Below are positions 8,968 to 17,686 of a stretch of 64,000 nucleotides of DNA, one piece after another. The notes under the pieces are model-generated. The model was not told the DNA's origin, did not search any database, and saw nothing but the letters and a program-made list of their open reading frames with translations. This DNA comes from Rhodospirillales bacterium (lineage in GTDB: Bacteria > Pseudomonadota > Alphaproteobacteria > Rhodospirillales > Casp-alpha2), in NCBI GenBank assembly GCA_017644185.1, contig JAEPMA010000007.1, positions 186,001 to 250,000 of the forward strand. The letters are read 5' to 3'. Positions within the stretch are counted from its first letter, which is position 1, and each line of letters begins with the position of its first letter. The position numbers and the translations under genes were made by a program.

Positions 8968-9750
8968 ATGGAAGTACGCATGGATGGCCGCAATGCCGTC
9001 ATTACGGGCGGTAGCGCCGGTCTTGGTAAAGCGATGGCACGTGAGTTCGTCGCGTCCGGTGCCAACGTCGCCATCGTCGCGCGCCGGCAGGATGTGCTGG
9101 ATCAGGCGAAGTCGGAAATCGAAAAAGCGGGGAGCGGCAAGATCATCGCGATTTCCGCCGATATCCGTCAGGCGGACGAATGCACGCGCGCTTTTAATGA
9201 AGCCGTCCAGGCCTTCGGTCAGGTCGATATCCTGATCAACAACGCGGGCACGTCCAGACGCGGGCCGTTTATGGATATCACCGATGAGGTCTGGCAGGAG
9301 GATTTCGATCTCAAGGTTTTCTCCGCGATCCGCTTTGCGCGCCTCGCCATTCCGGGCATGCGCGAACGGAACTGGGGCCGGATCATCAACGTCCTCAATT
9401 CAGGTGCCAAGACGCCGCCTGCCGAGGGCGCGCCGACGGCGGTCTCCCGCGCCGCGGGGATGGCGATCATGAAGGTCCTGGCGAACGAGAACGCCAAGTA
9501 CAACGTCATGGTCAATTCGCTTCACGTCGGGAAAATCCGCAGCGAGCAGTGGGAAAAGCGCCACGAGAAGGACGAGCGCGGCCTGACCCTCGATCAATGG
9601 TACGACGAAGAGGGCAAGTCGCAACCAATGGGCCGGCTCGGCACACCGGAAGAGTTCGCGGCGATCGCGTGTCTTCTGTGCTCGGACCGGGGGTCCTACA
9701 TTACCGGCGCCGCGATTAACGTCGACGGTGGGCTGTCGAACGCCGTCTGA
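8968..9750 (+). CDS. SDR-fold protein with non-canonical active site
   Basis: This 260-aa protein has a normal cofactor motif (TGGSAGLG, residues 13-20), NNAG (91-94), catalytic-type S145, and the C-terminal GSYITGAAINVDGG. At the Tyr-x-x-x-Lys position it reads T157-AVS-R161, and the usual active-site Asn is K116 (FDLKVF). The same APTAVSRAA pattern occurs in a recognisable SDR subfamily, so this is a subfamily trait rather than a random mutation. Classical carbonyl reduction chemistry is doubtful. It has an AGGAG-like ribosome binding site and is transcribed alone, away from the SDR at 8834. Confidence 0.85.
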   Translation: MEVRMDGRNAVITGGSAGLGKAMAREFVASGANVAIVARRQDVLDQAKSEIEKAGSGKIIAISADIRQADECTRAFNEAVQAFGQVDILINNAGTSRRGPFMDITDEVWQEDFDLKVFSAIRFARLAIPGMRERNWGRIINVLNSGAKTPPAEGAPTAVSRAAGMAIMKVLANENAKYNVMVNSLHVGKIRSEQWEKRHEKDERGLTLDQWYDEEGKSQPMGRLGTPEEFAAIACLLCSDRGSYITGAAINVDGGLSNAV

Positions 9751-9766
9751 TCAGGGCGCGCGCGCT

Positions 9767-11536
9767 TTATGTGTCGTGCGTGATCAGGCCCTCCTCGAGG
9801 GCCTTGATCTGCAACGCCAGGAAGCGCGAGAAGATGCGGCACTGCGCCAGCGAGCCGGCGGTGAACCATAGCCCCGGCTGCGGCGTGCGGCACCACATGT
9901 TGTTCAACTCGCCGACATCGTTGAAGCCCCACACCGGGCCTACCTTGTCGGCGACGTCGTCACCCATGAACTGACGCACGGTTTCTTGCTGCATCTTGTA
10001 ACCTGTCGCCATGACGATCAGGTCAGCCTCGACGACGCTGCCATCTTTCAGTTTTGCACCCTCGGCGCAGAACGTGTCGATGTCGTCGTATTGCAGGATG
10101 TTGATATCCCCGTTGGCGATCAGGTCCGAGCAACCGACGTTGAAATAATATCCGCCGCCGCGTTGCAGGTAGCTCATCTGGAAGCCGCAATCCTCGACCC
10201 CGTCGTTGAGTTTAAAGCCACGCGCGGAAAGTTTATCCAAAAGGGGTTTGTCGATCTCTTTCGACATCGCCGTCGCCATTTTGTACGACTTCTTTAATAC
10301 CGGAAACGGCATCGACGTGGCGATCAGATCGCAATCCCGGACCGGTGGACCTTCGGCGTAGATCAGGTAAACCCGCTGAGCTTCCTTCAGGCTGACAATG
10401 TGCGTCGAAGAACGCTGCACCATCGTCGTCTCAACGCCGCACGCATGCAGATCCTGCGCCACGTCGTGGGCGCTGTTGCCGGTGCCGATGACCAGCGCTT
10501 TCTTGCCTTCCCATTTATGGCCCGTTTCGTACCAGCCGGAATGCATGACCTCTCCCTTGAAGTCCTTCATTCCCGGCAGCTCGGGCATGATAGGAATGCC
10601 ACTGGCGCCGGTTGCCATGATGACATGACGGGGGCGGACGATGCGCTCTGTCCCGTCCGATTTCTTGAGGGTGACGGTCCACTCGCCTTTTGCGTCGTCG
10701 TAGCTTGCTTCCGTCATCTCGGTGCCGGCCCAGTAGTTGAGCTCCAGCGCCTCGACATAGTGTTCGAACCAGTTGGCCAGCATGTCCTTGGGAATGTAGA
10801 CCGGCCAGGTCGACGGAAACGGCATGTAGGGCATGTGGTTGACGTACACTTCGTTGTGCAGCGTCAGGGAATGGTAGCGCGTGCGCCAGTTGTCGCCGAT
10901 GCGCGGGTATTTATCGACGATCAGTGTGTCGACGCCCAGGTGGGTCAGGCGGGCGGCAACGCCAAGTCCGGCCTGACCCCCGCCGACGACCAGTACGGCC
11001 GGATCGTGATCTTTGTAGGCGCGCTGCCGGTTCCGGAAGTCGAGCCAGTTTTCACCGCCCCATTCGCGGCTGAAGGCATCGACGCCGGCGCGAATGGCGC
11101 TGGTGGTTTCCGGATAACCGTCAAGCGCCTGAAGCGTCGTCGAGAACGTCCAGGCCCGCCAATCACCCTCATCGGTGTCACGAAGCCTGACGATGCCGCT
11201 GCCCGTTCCAATGCCGGTCTTGAAATCGAACATCACCTCGATCACGTCGGTCCCGGCGCGTTTGACGCTGCGGGGCGGCGTGCGGGTATCTGGAATATGA
11301 AAGTTGGATGCCTTGGCGTCGGCTTGCGCGCTGCAGATCTTTTCGGCGATGGCTTCCGGCCCGCTCACGGAATAGAGGTCCCAACTGAACGCGAGGATGT
11401 CACGCCAGTGGCCGTCATCCAGGAATAGCGCCGCAATCGCTTCCTGATCGTTGCCGGTCAGCGCGTTTTCAAAATCTGATAACCATGCGTTTGCGATATC
11501 TGCGAGCGGTTGCTCGTTGTCTGAATCTTTTGGCAT
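9767..11536 (-). CDS. Flavin-dependent monooxygenase with N-terminal NTF2/SnoaL-like domain
   Basis: The protein has 589 aa from the ATG at 11536. An in-frame ATG at 11620 with AAGGA three bases upstream would add 28 low-complexity residues, so the start is uncertain. Residues about 10-140 look like an NTF2/SnoaL-like alpha-beta cone. The rest is a class B flavoprotein monooxygenase, with the FAD motif VVGGGQAGLGVAARL, the NADPH motif VIGTGNSAHDVAQDL and the late ATGY motif. Such enzymes hydroxylate N- or S-containing compounds or act as Baeyer-Villiger oxidases. Its stop is 17 bp from the end of the convergent SDR. The substrate is unknown. Confidence 0.87.
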   Translation of the reverse strand: MPKDSDNEQPLADIANAWLSDFENALTGNDQEAIAALFLDDGHWRDILAFSWDLYSVSGPEAIAEKICSAQADAKASNFHIPDTRTPPRSVKRAGTDVIEVMFDFKTGIGTGSGIVRLRDTDEGDWRAWTFSTTLQALDGYPETTSAIRAGVDAFSREWGGENWLDFRNRQRAYKDHDPAVLVVGGGQAGLGVAARLTHLGVDTLIVDKYPRIGDNWRTRYHSLTLHNEVYVNHMPYMPFPSTWPVYIPKDMLANWFEHYVEALELNYWAGTEMTEASYDDAKGEWTVTLKKSDGTERIVRPRHVIMATGASGIPIMPELPGMKDFKGEVMHSGWYETGHKWEGKKALVIGTGNSAHDVAQDLHACGVETTMVQRSSTHIVSLKEAQRVYLIYAEGPPVRDCDLIATSMPFPVLKKSYKMATAMSKEIDKPLLDKLSARGFKLNDGVEDCGFQMSYLQRGGGYYFNVGCSDLIANGDINILQYDDIDTFCAEGAKLKDGSVVEADLIVMATGYKMQQETVRQFMGDDVADKVGPVWGFNDVGELNNMWCRTPQPGLWFTAGSLAQCRIFSRFLALQIKALEEGLITHDT

Positions 11537-11698
11537 TTTTCTCGTTGTCCATTTGCTTCCCTGGTTGAATGCTAATGCGTCAGCGGCCGAGTTCCAAGGG
11601 GGTGGCGACCCACCGGACATATTTCCTTGATTACGAAACCGGACGTATTACGTCTAAAATCAGACCAACAACAAAGGCTGCATTCAGGGGGGAATATC

Positions 11699-12673
11699 AT
11701 GGAATTCAAGACGCTCGGCGCGACCGGTCTGCAAGTCTCGGCACTCTGCTACGGGACCATGTCCTTCGGTGGTGACGCAGACGAGGCGGAATCGAAAAAG
11801 ATGTTCGCTGCCTGTCGCGACAAGGGTATTAATTTCTTCGACTGCGCGAATGCGTATTCACGCGGCAAGGCGGAGAGTATTCTCGGTAAGCTGATGGCGT
11901 CAGAGCGGGATGACCTGATCATCACCACCAAGTGCTTCAATGCCATGAGCGACGACATCAATTCCAAGGGGGCGAGCCGCCGCAACATTCTGTCCGCCGT
12001 GGAGGCGAGCCTGAAGCGTCTCAACACCGACCGGGTCGAGGTGCTGTTCATGCACCGCTGGGATCCGGTGGTGCCGTTGGAGGAAACACTCCGGGCACTC
12101 GAGAAGCTGGTCGCTGATGGTAAGGTTCTCTATCTCGGCGCCAGCAATTATGCCGCGTGGCAGGTGGCCAAGGGGCTCGGTATTTCCGAAAAGATGGGGT
12201 GGCCGCGCTTCGATGTCATTCAGCCGATGTATTCGATGGTCAAGCGCCAGGCAGAAAGTGAAATCTTCCCGCAGGCGATGGCTGAAAATCTTGGGGTAAT
12301 GACATACAGCCCTGTCGGCGGCGGTTTGCTGAGTGGAAAGTACGGTCCCGACAAACGTCCGGATCAGGGGCGGTTAATGTCGAACAAGGAATACACCGCG
12401 CGTTACGGCGAGGACTGGGTGTTCGAAACGGCGGGTAAATTCACCGAACTCGCGAAAGCGAAGAACGTCCATCCGGTCAGTCTCGCGGTTGCCTGGGCGG
12501 CGGCGCATCCGGCGGTGACCTGCCCGATCATCGGCGCGCGCAGCCTAGAACAACTGCAGCCGTCGCTGGATTCAACGGAAATTGACATGACGCCTGAACT
12601 GCATGCGGAGATCGCCGCGCTCGGTCGCACGCCGCCCCCCGCGACCGACCGCCTTGAAGAGCAGAAAAAGTGA
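11699..12673 (+). CDS. Aldo/keto reductase
   Basis: This 324-aa (beta/alpha)8 NADPH oxidoreductase has the AKR tetrad in view: D and Y in FFDCANAYS, K in ITTKCF, and H in FMHRWDP. The NADPH-binding end reads CPIIGARSLEQLQPS. The ATG at 11699 is preceded by AGGGGGG; upstream in-frame codons lack an initiation site. It is closest in style to the YajO/YhdN group (AKR11-15) acting on aldehydes or keto sugars. It diverges from the monooxygenase and is followed by a second AKR 19 bp later. Confidence 0.88.
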   Translation: MEFKTLGATGLQVSALCYGTMSFGGDADEAESKKMFAACRDKGINFFDCANAYSRGKAESILGKLMASERDDLIITTKCFNAMSDDINSKGASRRNILSAVEASLKRLNTDRVEVLFMHRWDPVVPLEETLRALEKLVADGKVLYLGASNYAAWQVAKGLGISEKMGWPRFDVIQPMYSMVKRQAESEIFPQAMAENLGVMTYSPVGGGLLSGKYGPDKRPDQGRLMSNKEYTARYGEDWVFETAGKFTELAKAKNVHPVSLAVAWAAAHPAVTCPIIGARSLEQLQPSLDSTEIDMTPELHAEIAALGRTPPPATDRLEEQKK

Positions 12674-12692
12674 CCCATTTGGGGATTTTCCC

Positions 12693-13706
12693 ATGAACTA
12701 CAACCGGCTCGGGACCAGCGGTCTCAAAGTGTCGCCGATCTGCCTGGGTGCGATGACGTTCGGGAAGGAAACCAGCGCCGACGTCGCCCAGAAAATGGTC
12801 AATCACGCCCGCGATAAGGGGATCAACTTCATCGACACGGCGGAATCCTACGTCATGGGCGAGTCCGAAAAAATCGTCGGTAAGTTGATCAAGAAAGACC
12901 GGCATGACTGGGTTGTCGCAACCAAACTAGGCTCAAAGCCGGTCGGTGACGGCCCTAATCAGAGAGGCCTCAGCCGGGCGTGGATGATCGATGGCCTGAA
13001 CGGCAGCTTGAAGCGTCTTGGTACAGATTACGTCGATATCTATTATCTCCACCGGGCCGACCCGACGACACCGCTCATCGAAACGATCGAGACGATGGGC
13101 GATCTGATCCGCGCCGGTAAGGTCCGTTACTGGGGATTCTCAAACTTCCGCGCCTGGAAGATCGCGGAGATGGTTCATCTGGCTGACAAGCTCGGTGTTC
13201 CCAAACCCGTCATCGCCCAGCCGTATTACAGCGTGCTGCACCGGTTGCCGGAGATGGAGTACCTTCCCGCGTGCCACGAATATGGGATTGGCGTTGCGCC
13301 TTACAGCCCACTGGCGCGCGGCGTGCTAACCGGGAAGTACGGGATGGATATCACGAAAGCCAAGGACACGAAGCGCGGCGCCGGCGAGACCGGCACATAC
13401 GGGGATGTCTATACCCGCGACTGTTTGCGTATCGCATCGAAGATCAAGGCGCGTGCCGAGAAGCAAGGGATGACGGCGGTCGACCTTGCGATCAACTGGT
13501 TGCTGAACAGTTCGGTCGTCGGTTCAATCGTCTCCGGTCCCAGAACGCTTCCGCATTGGAAAGCGTATGTCGCCGCTCTCGATCACCACTTCACCGCGGC
13601 GGACGAAGCCTTTATCGAGAAGCTGGCGCCGACGTGTTACCCGCATCGGCTCAGTTATACCGAACTCAAGGACCCGCCGCGCGGTCGCTTCGCGATCAAA
13701 GCCTGA
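12693..13706 (+). CDS. Aldo/keto reductase
   Basis: A 337-aa AKR with D and Y in FIDTAESY, K in VATKLG, H in YLHRADP and a C-terminal VSGPRTLPHW cofactor segment. It shares fold and motif order with the gene before it, but the two are clearly diverged, so this looks like an old duplication or two separate recruitments rather than a recent copy. The start at 12693 has GGGGAT upstream. It ends adjacent to the convergent phnE stop with no space for a terminator. Confidence 0.87.
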   Translation: MNYNRLGTSGLKVSPICLGAMTFGKETSADVAQKMVNHARDKGINFIDTAESYVMGESEKIVGKLIKKDRHDWVVATKLGSKPVGDGPNQRGLSRAWMIDGLNGSLKRLGTDYVDIYYLHRADPTTPLIETIETMGDLIRAGKVRYWGFSNFRAWKIAEMVHLADKLGVPKPVIAQPYYSVLHRLPEMEYLPACHEYGIGVAPYSPLARGVLTGKYGMDITKAKDTKRGAGETGTYGDVYTRDCLRIASKIKARAEKQGMTAVDLAINWLLNSSVVGSIVSGPRTLPHWKAYVAALDHHFTAADEAFIEKLAPTCYPHRLSYTELKDPPRGRFAIKA

Positions 13707-14528
13707 TCAGATCAGGCGCTTCCTGAGCTGCGACGAAATGATGTCGATGATCGACACCGAAATGACGACGACGATGATCACCGCCGACGCCCGGTCGTAT
13801 TGGAACGACCGGAACGACTCGTAAAAGATGAAGCCGATCCCCCCGGCGCCGACGATGCCGAGCACCGTGGCCGAGCGTACCAGCGTTTCAAACCGGTAAA
13901 GGGAGAAGCTCGTCCAGAGGGGCAAGACCTGCGGGATCACGCCGAAGATGATCTGCTGCAGCCTTGAGGCGCCTGTCGCGGCGATGCCCTCGACCGGGCG
14001 CGGGTCGATGGCTTCGACCGCTTCCGAGAACAATTTCGCGATGATCCCAAGATTATGCACGAACAGCGCCATGACGCCGGCGAACGGGCCTAACCCGACG
14101 GCGGCGACGAACAGGATCGCGAAAACCAGTTCGTTGATGGCGCGGGCGGCATCCATCAGGCGACGCATCGGCTGTACGATCCAGGTCGGTGCGATGTTGT
14201 TGGAACACAGAAGCCCGGCGGGGATGCCGAAGATAATAGAGAGAACGGTGCCCCAGAGCGCGATCTGAATGGTCTCGATCATCTTGAGGACGATATCCTC
14301 GAGATCGACGAAATTCGGATGGAGGAAATCCTTGATGAACGTCGCCATGTTGGCCGCGTCCGTATACAGCATGGTCCAGTTATGTACTTCGGCCGGATGA
14401 TAGGACACGCCCAGAAGAATGACGATGACGAGGGCGGTGACGGCGGCGCCGGCATGTCGCGTCCAACGCGGTTTCAGCTGTTCTGCGACAGCGGGAGATA
14501 TGTTCTGTGACAGCGCGATCTCGCTCAT
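13707..14528 (-). CDS. phnE: Phosphonate ABC transporter permease PhnE
   Basis: This 273-aa inner-membrane permease has about six helices and the EAA-type loop (EGIAATGASRLQQIIFGVIPQ, shortened here to its key G and P positions) that contacts the ATPase. The start MSEIALSQ at 14528 is chosen because the family begins shortly before the first helix (about residues 25-45); upstream in-frame sequence overlaps the phnD terminator. It forms the channel for the PhnD ligand, with PhnC as ATPase. The separate terminator before it suggests lower expression than phnD. Confidence 0.9.
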   Translation of the reverse strand: MSEIALSQNISPAVAEQLKPRWTRHAGAAVTALVIVILLGVSYHPAEVHNWTMLYTDAANMATFIKDFLHPNFVDLEDIVLKMIETIQIALWGTVLSIIFGIPAGLLCSNNIAPTWIVQPMRRLMDAARAINELVFAILFVAAVGLGPFAGVMALFVHNLGIIAKLFSEAVEAIDPRPVEGIAATGASRLQQIIFGVIPQVLPLWTSFSLYRFETLVRSATVLGIVGAGGIGFIFYESFRSFQYDRASAVIIVVVISVSIIDIISSQLRKRLI

Positions 14529-14554
14529 GACGGGCCAACCTTGAATATGAATTT

Positions 14555-14591
14555 GAAAAAGAAACGGGGTGATAGACGCTCTATCACCCCG
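14555..14591 (-). terminator. Rho-independent terminator between phnD and phnE
   Basis: On the minus strand CGGGGTGATAG (complement of 14581-14591) pairs perfectly with CTATCACCCCG (complement of 14565-14575), an 11-bp stem with a 5-base loop. It is followed by TTTCTTTTTC. It lies between the phnD stop (14608) and the phnE start (14528), so only read-through transcripts would include phnE. Confidence 0.85.
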
Positions 14592-14607
14592 CTCGTAATG
14601 TATTGGC

Positions 14608-15600
14608 TTAGTAGCCGGCTTTGCCGACAATACCCGCCATTTCCTTGAGCTTCTTGAGTTCGGCTTCGGCTTCGGCAACGGCGGCCTTGTCGCCGGCCTG
14701 TTCGGCTTTCAGCTTCTTCTTGAACGCTTCGATCTGGCGGACGTCGAGAAGCTGGGCGTTCGAGGACGCCAGGAACGGCCCCCAACCGTCAGAGAGGTTG
14801 GCGAGAACTTCACGTTCGTGCTTCACCTTCTCCATCGGACCGAAGCGGCCGTACTGCATGATGAAGTAGTAGATCTTCTGCTTGGCATCGCTATCCAGCT
14901 CCTTGCGCCAGACCATCGGGTCGGACGGGATCAGCGGCGAGCGCCAGATTTCCTTGATGTTCTTGAACGCGTCCATGTTGTTCTTCTGGAGGCGCGCATA
15001 GATCGATTCGGTGTTGTTGGTGGCGACATCGACCTTGCCGTTGGCAACCGCGAGCGCGTTGCCTTCGTGGTTCGAACGCGTGACGCGCTTGAAGCAGTCT
15101 TCCGGGGTCTTGTTGTTCAGCGCCCAGACGTAATAACCCGGGATCGCGAAACCGGAAGTCGAGTTCGGATCGCCGTTGCCGAACGTCTTGGTCTTGTCGC
15201 ACTTGAGCACGTCATCGAGCGAGTTGATGCCGGAATCCTTATGCGTGATCAGCAGGGAGTGATAACCCTCCGAGCCGTCGTCTTTAATCGTTTGCGCGAA
15301 GACTTCGCCACCGGCACGGTCAACGGCGACGATGGCCGATTTGTTGCCGAACCAGGCGAGATCGACCTTGCCGAAGCGCATGCCCTCGATGACACCCGCA
15401 TAATCGGATGCGAAGAACGGCTTCACCGGCACGCCGAGGCTTTTCTCCATGTCTTCGAGAAACGGCGTGAAGGATTTTTCGAGCGCGGATGCGGACTCGG
15501 TCGAGATGATGCCGAAATTGATCTGCTTCGGCATTTCGGCATGGGCAGCCCCCACACCGATCAAAGATACCGCGACGGCGGCAGCAATTTTTTTGAACAT
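14608..15600 (-). CDS. phnD: Phosphonate ABC transporter substrate-binding protein PhnD
   Basis: A 330-aa protein with a signal peptide (about 1-21, cleavage after AHA) and strong PhnD hallmarks: NFGIISTES, DYAGVIEGMRFGKVD, FGNGDPNSTSGF (the phosphonate-binding loop), DVATNNTES and SPLIPSDPMVWRK. These closely match my memory of Escherichia coli PhnD. It binds 2-aminoethylphosphonate or similar phosphonates in the periplasm. The C-terminus is Lys/Ala/Glu-rich (about 285-318) and probably helical. It sits between phnC (28 bp upstream) and a terminator. Confidence 0.94.
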   Translation of the reverse strand: MFKKIAAAVAVSLIGVGAAHAEMPKQINFGIISTESASALEKSFTPFLEDMEKSLGVPVKPFFASDYAGVIEGMRFGKVDLAWFGNKSAIVAVDRAGGEVFAQTIKDDGSEGYHSLLITHKDSGINSLDDVLKCDKTKTFGNGDPNSTSGFAIPGYYVWALNNKTPEDCFKRVTRSNHEGNALAVANGKVDVATNNTESIYARLQKNNMDAFKNIKEIWRSPLIPSDPMVWRKELDSDAKQKIYYFIMQYGRFGPMEKVKHEREVLANLSDGWGPFLASSNAQLLDVRQIEAFKKKLKAEQAGDKAAVAEAEAELKKLKEMAGIVGKAGY

Positions 15601-15628
15601 TTGATCGCTCCTGTGACTTATTGGGTTC

Positions 15629-16525
15629 TTACGCGTCCAGGGCGGACGCGGCAGCTAGTTGCGGGTTCGGGTCTCGCCCGTTCCCGTAAACGGGGCGCTT
15701 CTCGGCCTTTTTGCCGGGCTTCTTGGTGCCGGCTCCCCGAATTTCGTGGTTATCCTCGTCGGCGAGTGCGACGCCGTAGAGGTCTTCAAGGTCTTCCTTG
15801 GTGATCTGTTCGACGTTGCCGTCGTGAATGATCTTGCCGTCCTTCAGCGCGATGATGCGGTCGCAGTGTTTGAAGGCGTGATCGATTTGGTGAAGCGACA
15901 CGATGACCGTCACCTTGTCCTGCTGGTTGATGGACCGGAGGATCGTCATGACGCGCTCCGCCGACGCCGGGTCGAGGGACGCGATGGGTTCATCGGCGAG
16001 GATCAATTTTGCTTCCTGGGTCAGGGCGCGTGCGATGGCGGCACGCTGTTGCTGGCCACCCGACAACGTCGAGGCGCGCTGATAGGCCATGTCGACGATG
16101 CCAACGCGTTCCAGCGCCTGCAGGGCTTTGATCCTGTCTTCTTGAGGGAACAGCCCGAACGTGCCGCGGAGCCGGCTGATTCTTCCGAGGCGGCCGACCA
16201 GAACGTTCAGAAGAAGCGTCAGGCGGCCGATGAGATTGAACTGTTGAAAGATGATGCCGACGTCGTGGCGCAATTCGCGGATGGCCCCGGTGCGGCGGCC
16301 GGCGACCTGGCATTCCTTGCCGAAAAGCCGGACGTTGCCCTGACCCTTGTCGATGGTTTCGAAACCCGCGATCACGCGGATCAACGTCGACTTCCCGGAG
16401 CCCGAGGCGCCGATGAGGCCGACCATTTCACCTTGTTTGACGTTCAGGTCGATCCCGTTCAGGACCGGCTGATTAGCTTTAAAAGATTTGTTGATGCCTT
16501 CAATTGCAACGGCTGGCGCTTGCAT
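15629..16525 (-). CDS. phnC: Phosphonate ABC transporter ATP-binding protein PhnC
   Basis: This 298-aa ATPase has Walker A GASGSGKST, signature LSGGQQQRAAIARAL, Walker B LILADEPIASLD and the switch histidine in VIVSLHQIDHA. After the normal end of the family (about residue 255) there is a charged tail (GTKKPGKKAEKRP) with no recognisable domain. It is first in the phnCDE order on the minus strand. Its ribosome binding site is partly inside a hairpin (16533-16560). No phosphonate-degrading enzyme gene was seen in this window, so the imported compound must be processed by genes elsewhere. Confidence 0.93.
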   Translation of the reverse strand: MQAPAVAIEGINKSFKANQPVLNGIDLNVKQGEMVGLIGASGSGKSTLIRVIAGFETIDKGQGNVRLFGKECQVAGRRTGAIRELRHDVGIIFQQFNLIGRLTLLLNVLVGRLGRISRLRGTFGLFPQEDRIKALQALERVGIVDMAYQRASTLSGGQQQRAAIARALTQEAKLILADEPIASLDPASAERVMTILRSINQQDKVTVIVSLHQIDHAFKHCDRIIALKDGKIIHDGNVEQITKEDLEDLYGVALADEDNHEIRGAGTKKPGKKAEKRPVYGNGRDPNPQLAAASALDA

Positions 16526-16532
16526 TGCAGCT

Positions 16533-16560
16533 CCTTCCCCCGGCTTGTCTGGGGGGAAGG
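16533..16560 (-). promoter_or_regulatory. phnC leader hairpin overlapping the ribosome binding site
   Basis: In the minus-strand transcript CCTTCCCCC (complement of 16552-16560) pairs perfectly with GGGGGAAGG (complement of 16533-16541) across a 10-base loop. The AAGG of the AAGGAG ribosome binding site, about five bases before the phnC ATG at 16525, lies in the 3' arm. Folding would hide most of the site. The remaining 16561-16806 interval shows no gene and no other clear signal. Confidence 0.6.
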
Positions 16561-16806
16561 TGCCGACGCCTCGTTACATTAATATGTCGGAAAGATGAAC
16601 CTTTGTTTCGGTCAAAGGCCGTTATCCACAACCCGAGGGAAAACGACCGGTTCCACCTCGTTTTTTGCAGGGCAACACCGGTGCATAAGTCTATTCGATA
16701 CGGGTTCGAGGTTACTTCGCGGCGCGTGTATGATGCATTGCAACCGGCACATTCGTCCCATGCACCCGTTTAAACTTCCGGATTCTCGAAGACGCTGTTG
16801 CTGAAA

Positions 16807-17241
16807 CTAGATCGACGACCAGACCTGTTTTTCGAACTCGATCTCTTTCTCGAAGCTCGACAGCTCGGTGAGGGCGAAATCACGGATCGATACGATACCG
16901 TAGCCGCCGCCCGGCAATCCGGTCACGACCACGTGCCGGATCGACAGTTCGATCATCAGGGCGACAGCTTCGAAGCCGAGTTGTTCTGCATTCAGCGCGA
17001 CGACCGACGACGTCATCACATCACGGATCAGCGTGTCCGTCGGATTGCGTCCTTCGGCGACGACGCGGCGTAACAGGTCGCGTTCGGTGAAGATGCCGGA
17101 AAGATTGCCATCATCGATGATAAGGACGGCAGCGACGTTTTTATCAGCCATCAATTTGGCGACGGAATCGACGTAACTCGTTCCCTCCACGTGGACGAGT
17201 TTCTGGTCTGCGACGATCTCTTTCAGTTTTCTATGATGCAT
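16807..17241 (-). CDS. CBS-domain-pair protein
   Basis: This 144-aa protein consists of two CBS motifs (about residues 15-70 and 80-135) and nothing else. Typical elements are AAVLIIDDGNLSGIFTERDLLRRV and the DVMTSSVVALN linker. Stand-alone CBS pairs bind adenine nucleotides and usually modulate partner enzymes or transporters. It lies upstream of phnC on the same strand, but about 280 bp away, so a link to phosphonate transport is not established. The 148 bp between it and the next gene (17242-17389) show no signal. Confidence 0.9.
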   Translation of the reverse strand: MHHRKLKEIVADQKLVHVEGTSYVDSVAKLMADKNVAAVLIIDDGNLSGIFTERDLLRRVVAEGRNPTDTLIRDVMTSSVVALNAEQLGFEAVALMIELSIRHVVVTGLPGGGYGIVSIRDFALTELSSFEKEIEFEKQVWSSI

Positions 17242-17389
17242 GGGTGCCTCCCAATCTCGCCCGCGTTCAGCGCCGGGCGGTTAAGGACATTAAGTAACAG
17301 TATATCGCAATCGATGTCGGGCGGGGAGACAATTCAGGACGTGCGCCGCTCCCGTCATGCGGGGCTTGGCTGTTCGAAAATGGTCTGAG

Positions 17390-17686
17390 TTAGTAAATCT
17401 TGAGCACGCACGCGGCGCCGAACCGGCGGCGCAGATCTTCAAGCCCCTGATCGACCTGGCGGCGGATGCGCGACGCTTCGGCGGGGTCGATGCCGTTTCC
17501 CATAGACGCCATGAAATGGCGCATCGCCAACTTGTTCCAACGGTCGTTGAGGACGGTTTCTTCGGCCGGGCTGAGCTTGCAGGACGTGACCCGGGCGTGC
17601 CGCTCGACATTGGGATCGATGGCTGCATGCGCGGTGCCGGTCGCGAGGAGGACGGAAACCGCAATAAGTGCACATTTCAGTCTCAT
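17390..17686 (-). CDS. Small exported protein of unknown function
   Basis: The 98-aa protein starts at the ATG at 17686, which gives a standard Sec signal peptide (MRLKCALIAV, cleavage after AHA near residue 21); an upstream ATG at 17713 would spoil it. The mature part (about 77 aa) is charged and probably helical, with two cysteines (one near the start, one close to the C-terminus) that could form a disulfide in the periplasm. No family was recognised. It diverges from the hybrid histidine kinase across about 286 bp. Confidence 0.65.
   Translation of the reverse strand: MRLKCALIAVSVLLATGTAHAAIDPNVERHARVTSCKLSPAEETVLNDRWNKLAMRHFMASMGNGIDPAEASRIRRQVDQGLEDLRRRFGAACVLKIY

Noticed and set aside
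10400-11428. Plus-strand open frame (342 codons) opposite the flavin monooxygenase
   Set aside because: It mirrors the codon pattern of the real gene on the other strand and has no recognisable motif or ribosome binding site.
14818-15804. Plus-strand open frame (328 codons) opposite phnD
   Set aside because: The minus strand encodes an unmistakable PhnD. The plus frame has no domain and spans the phnD-phnC junction.
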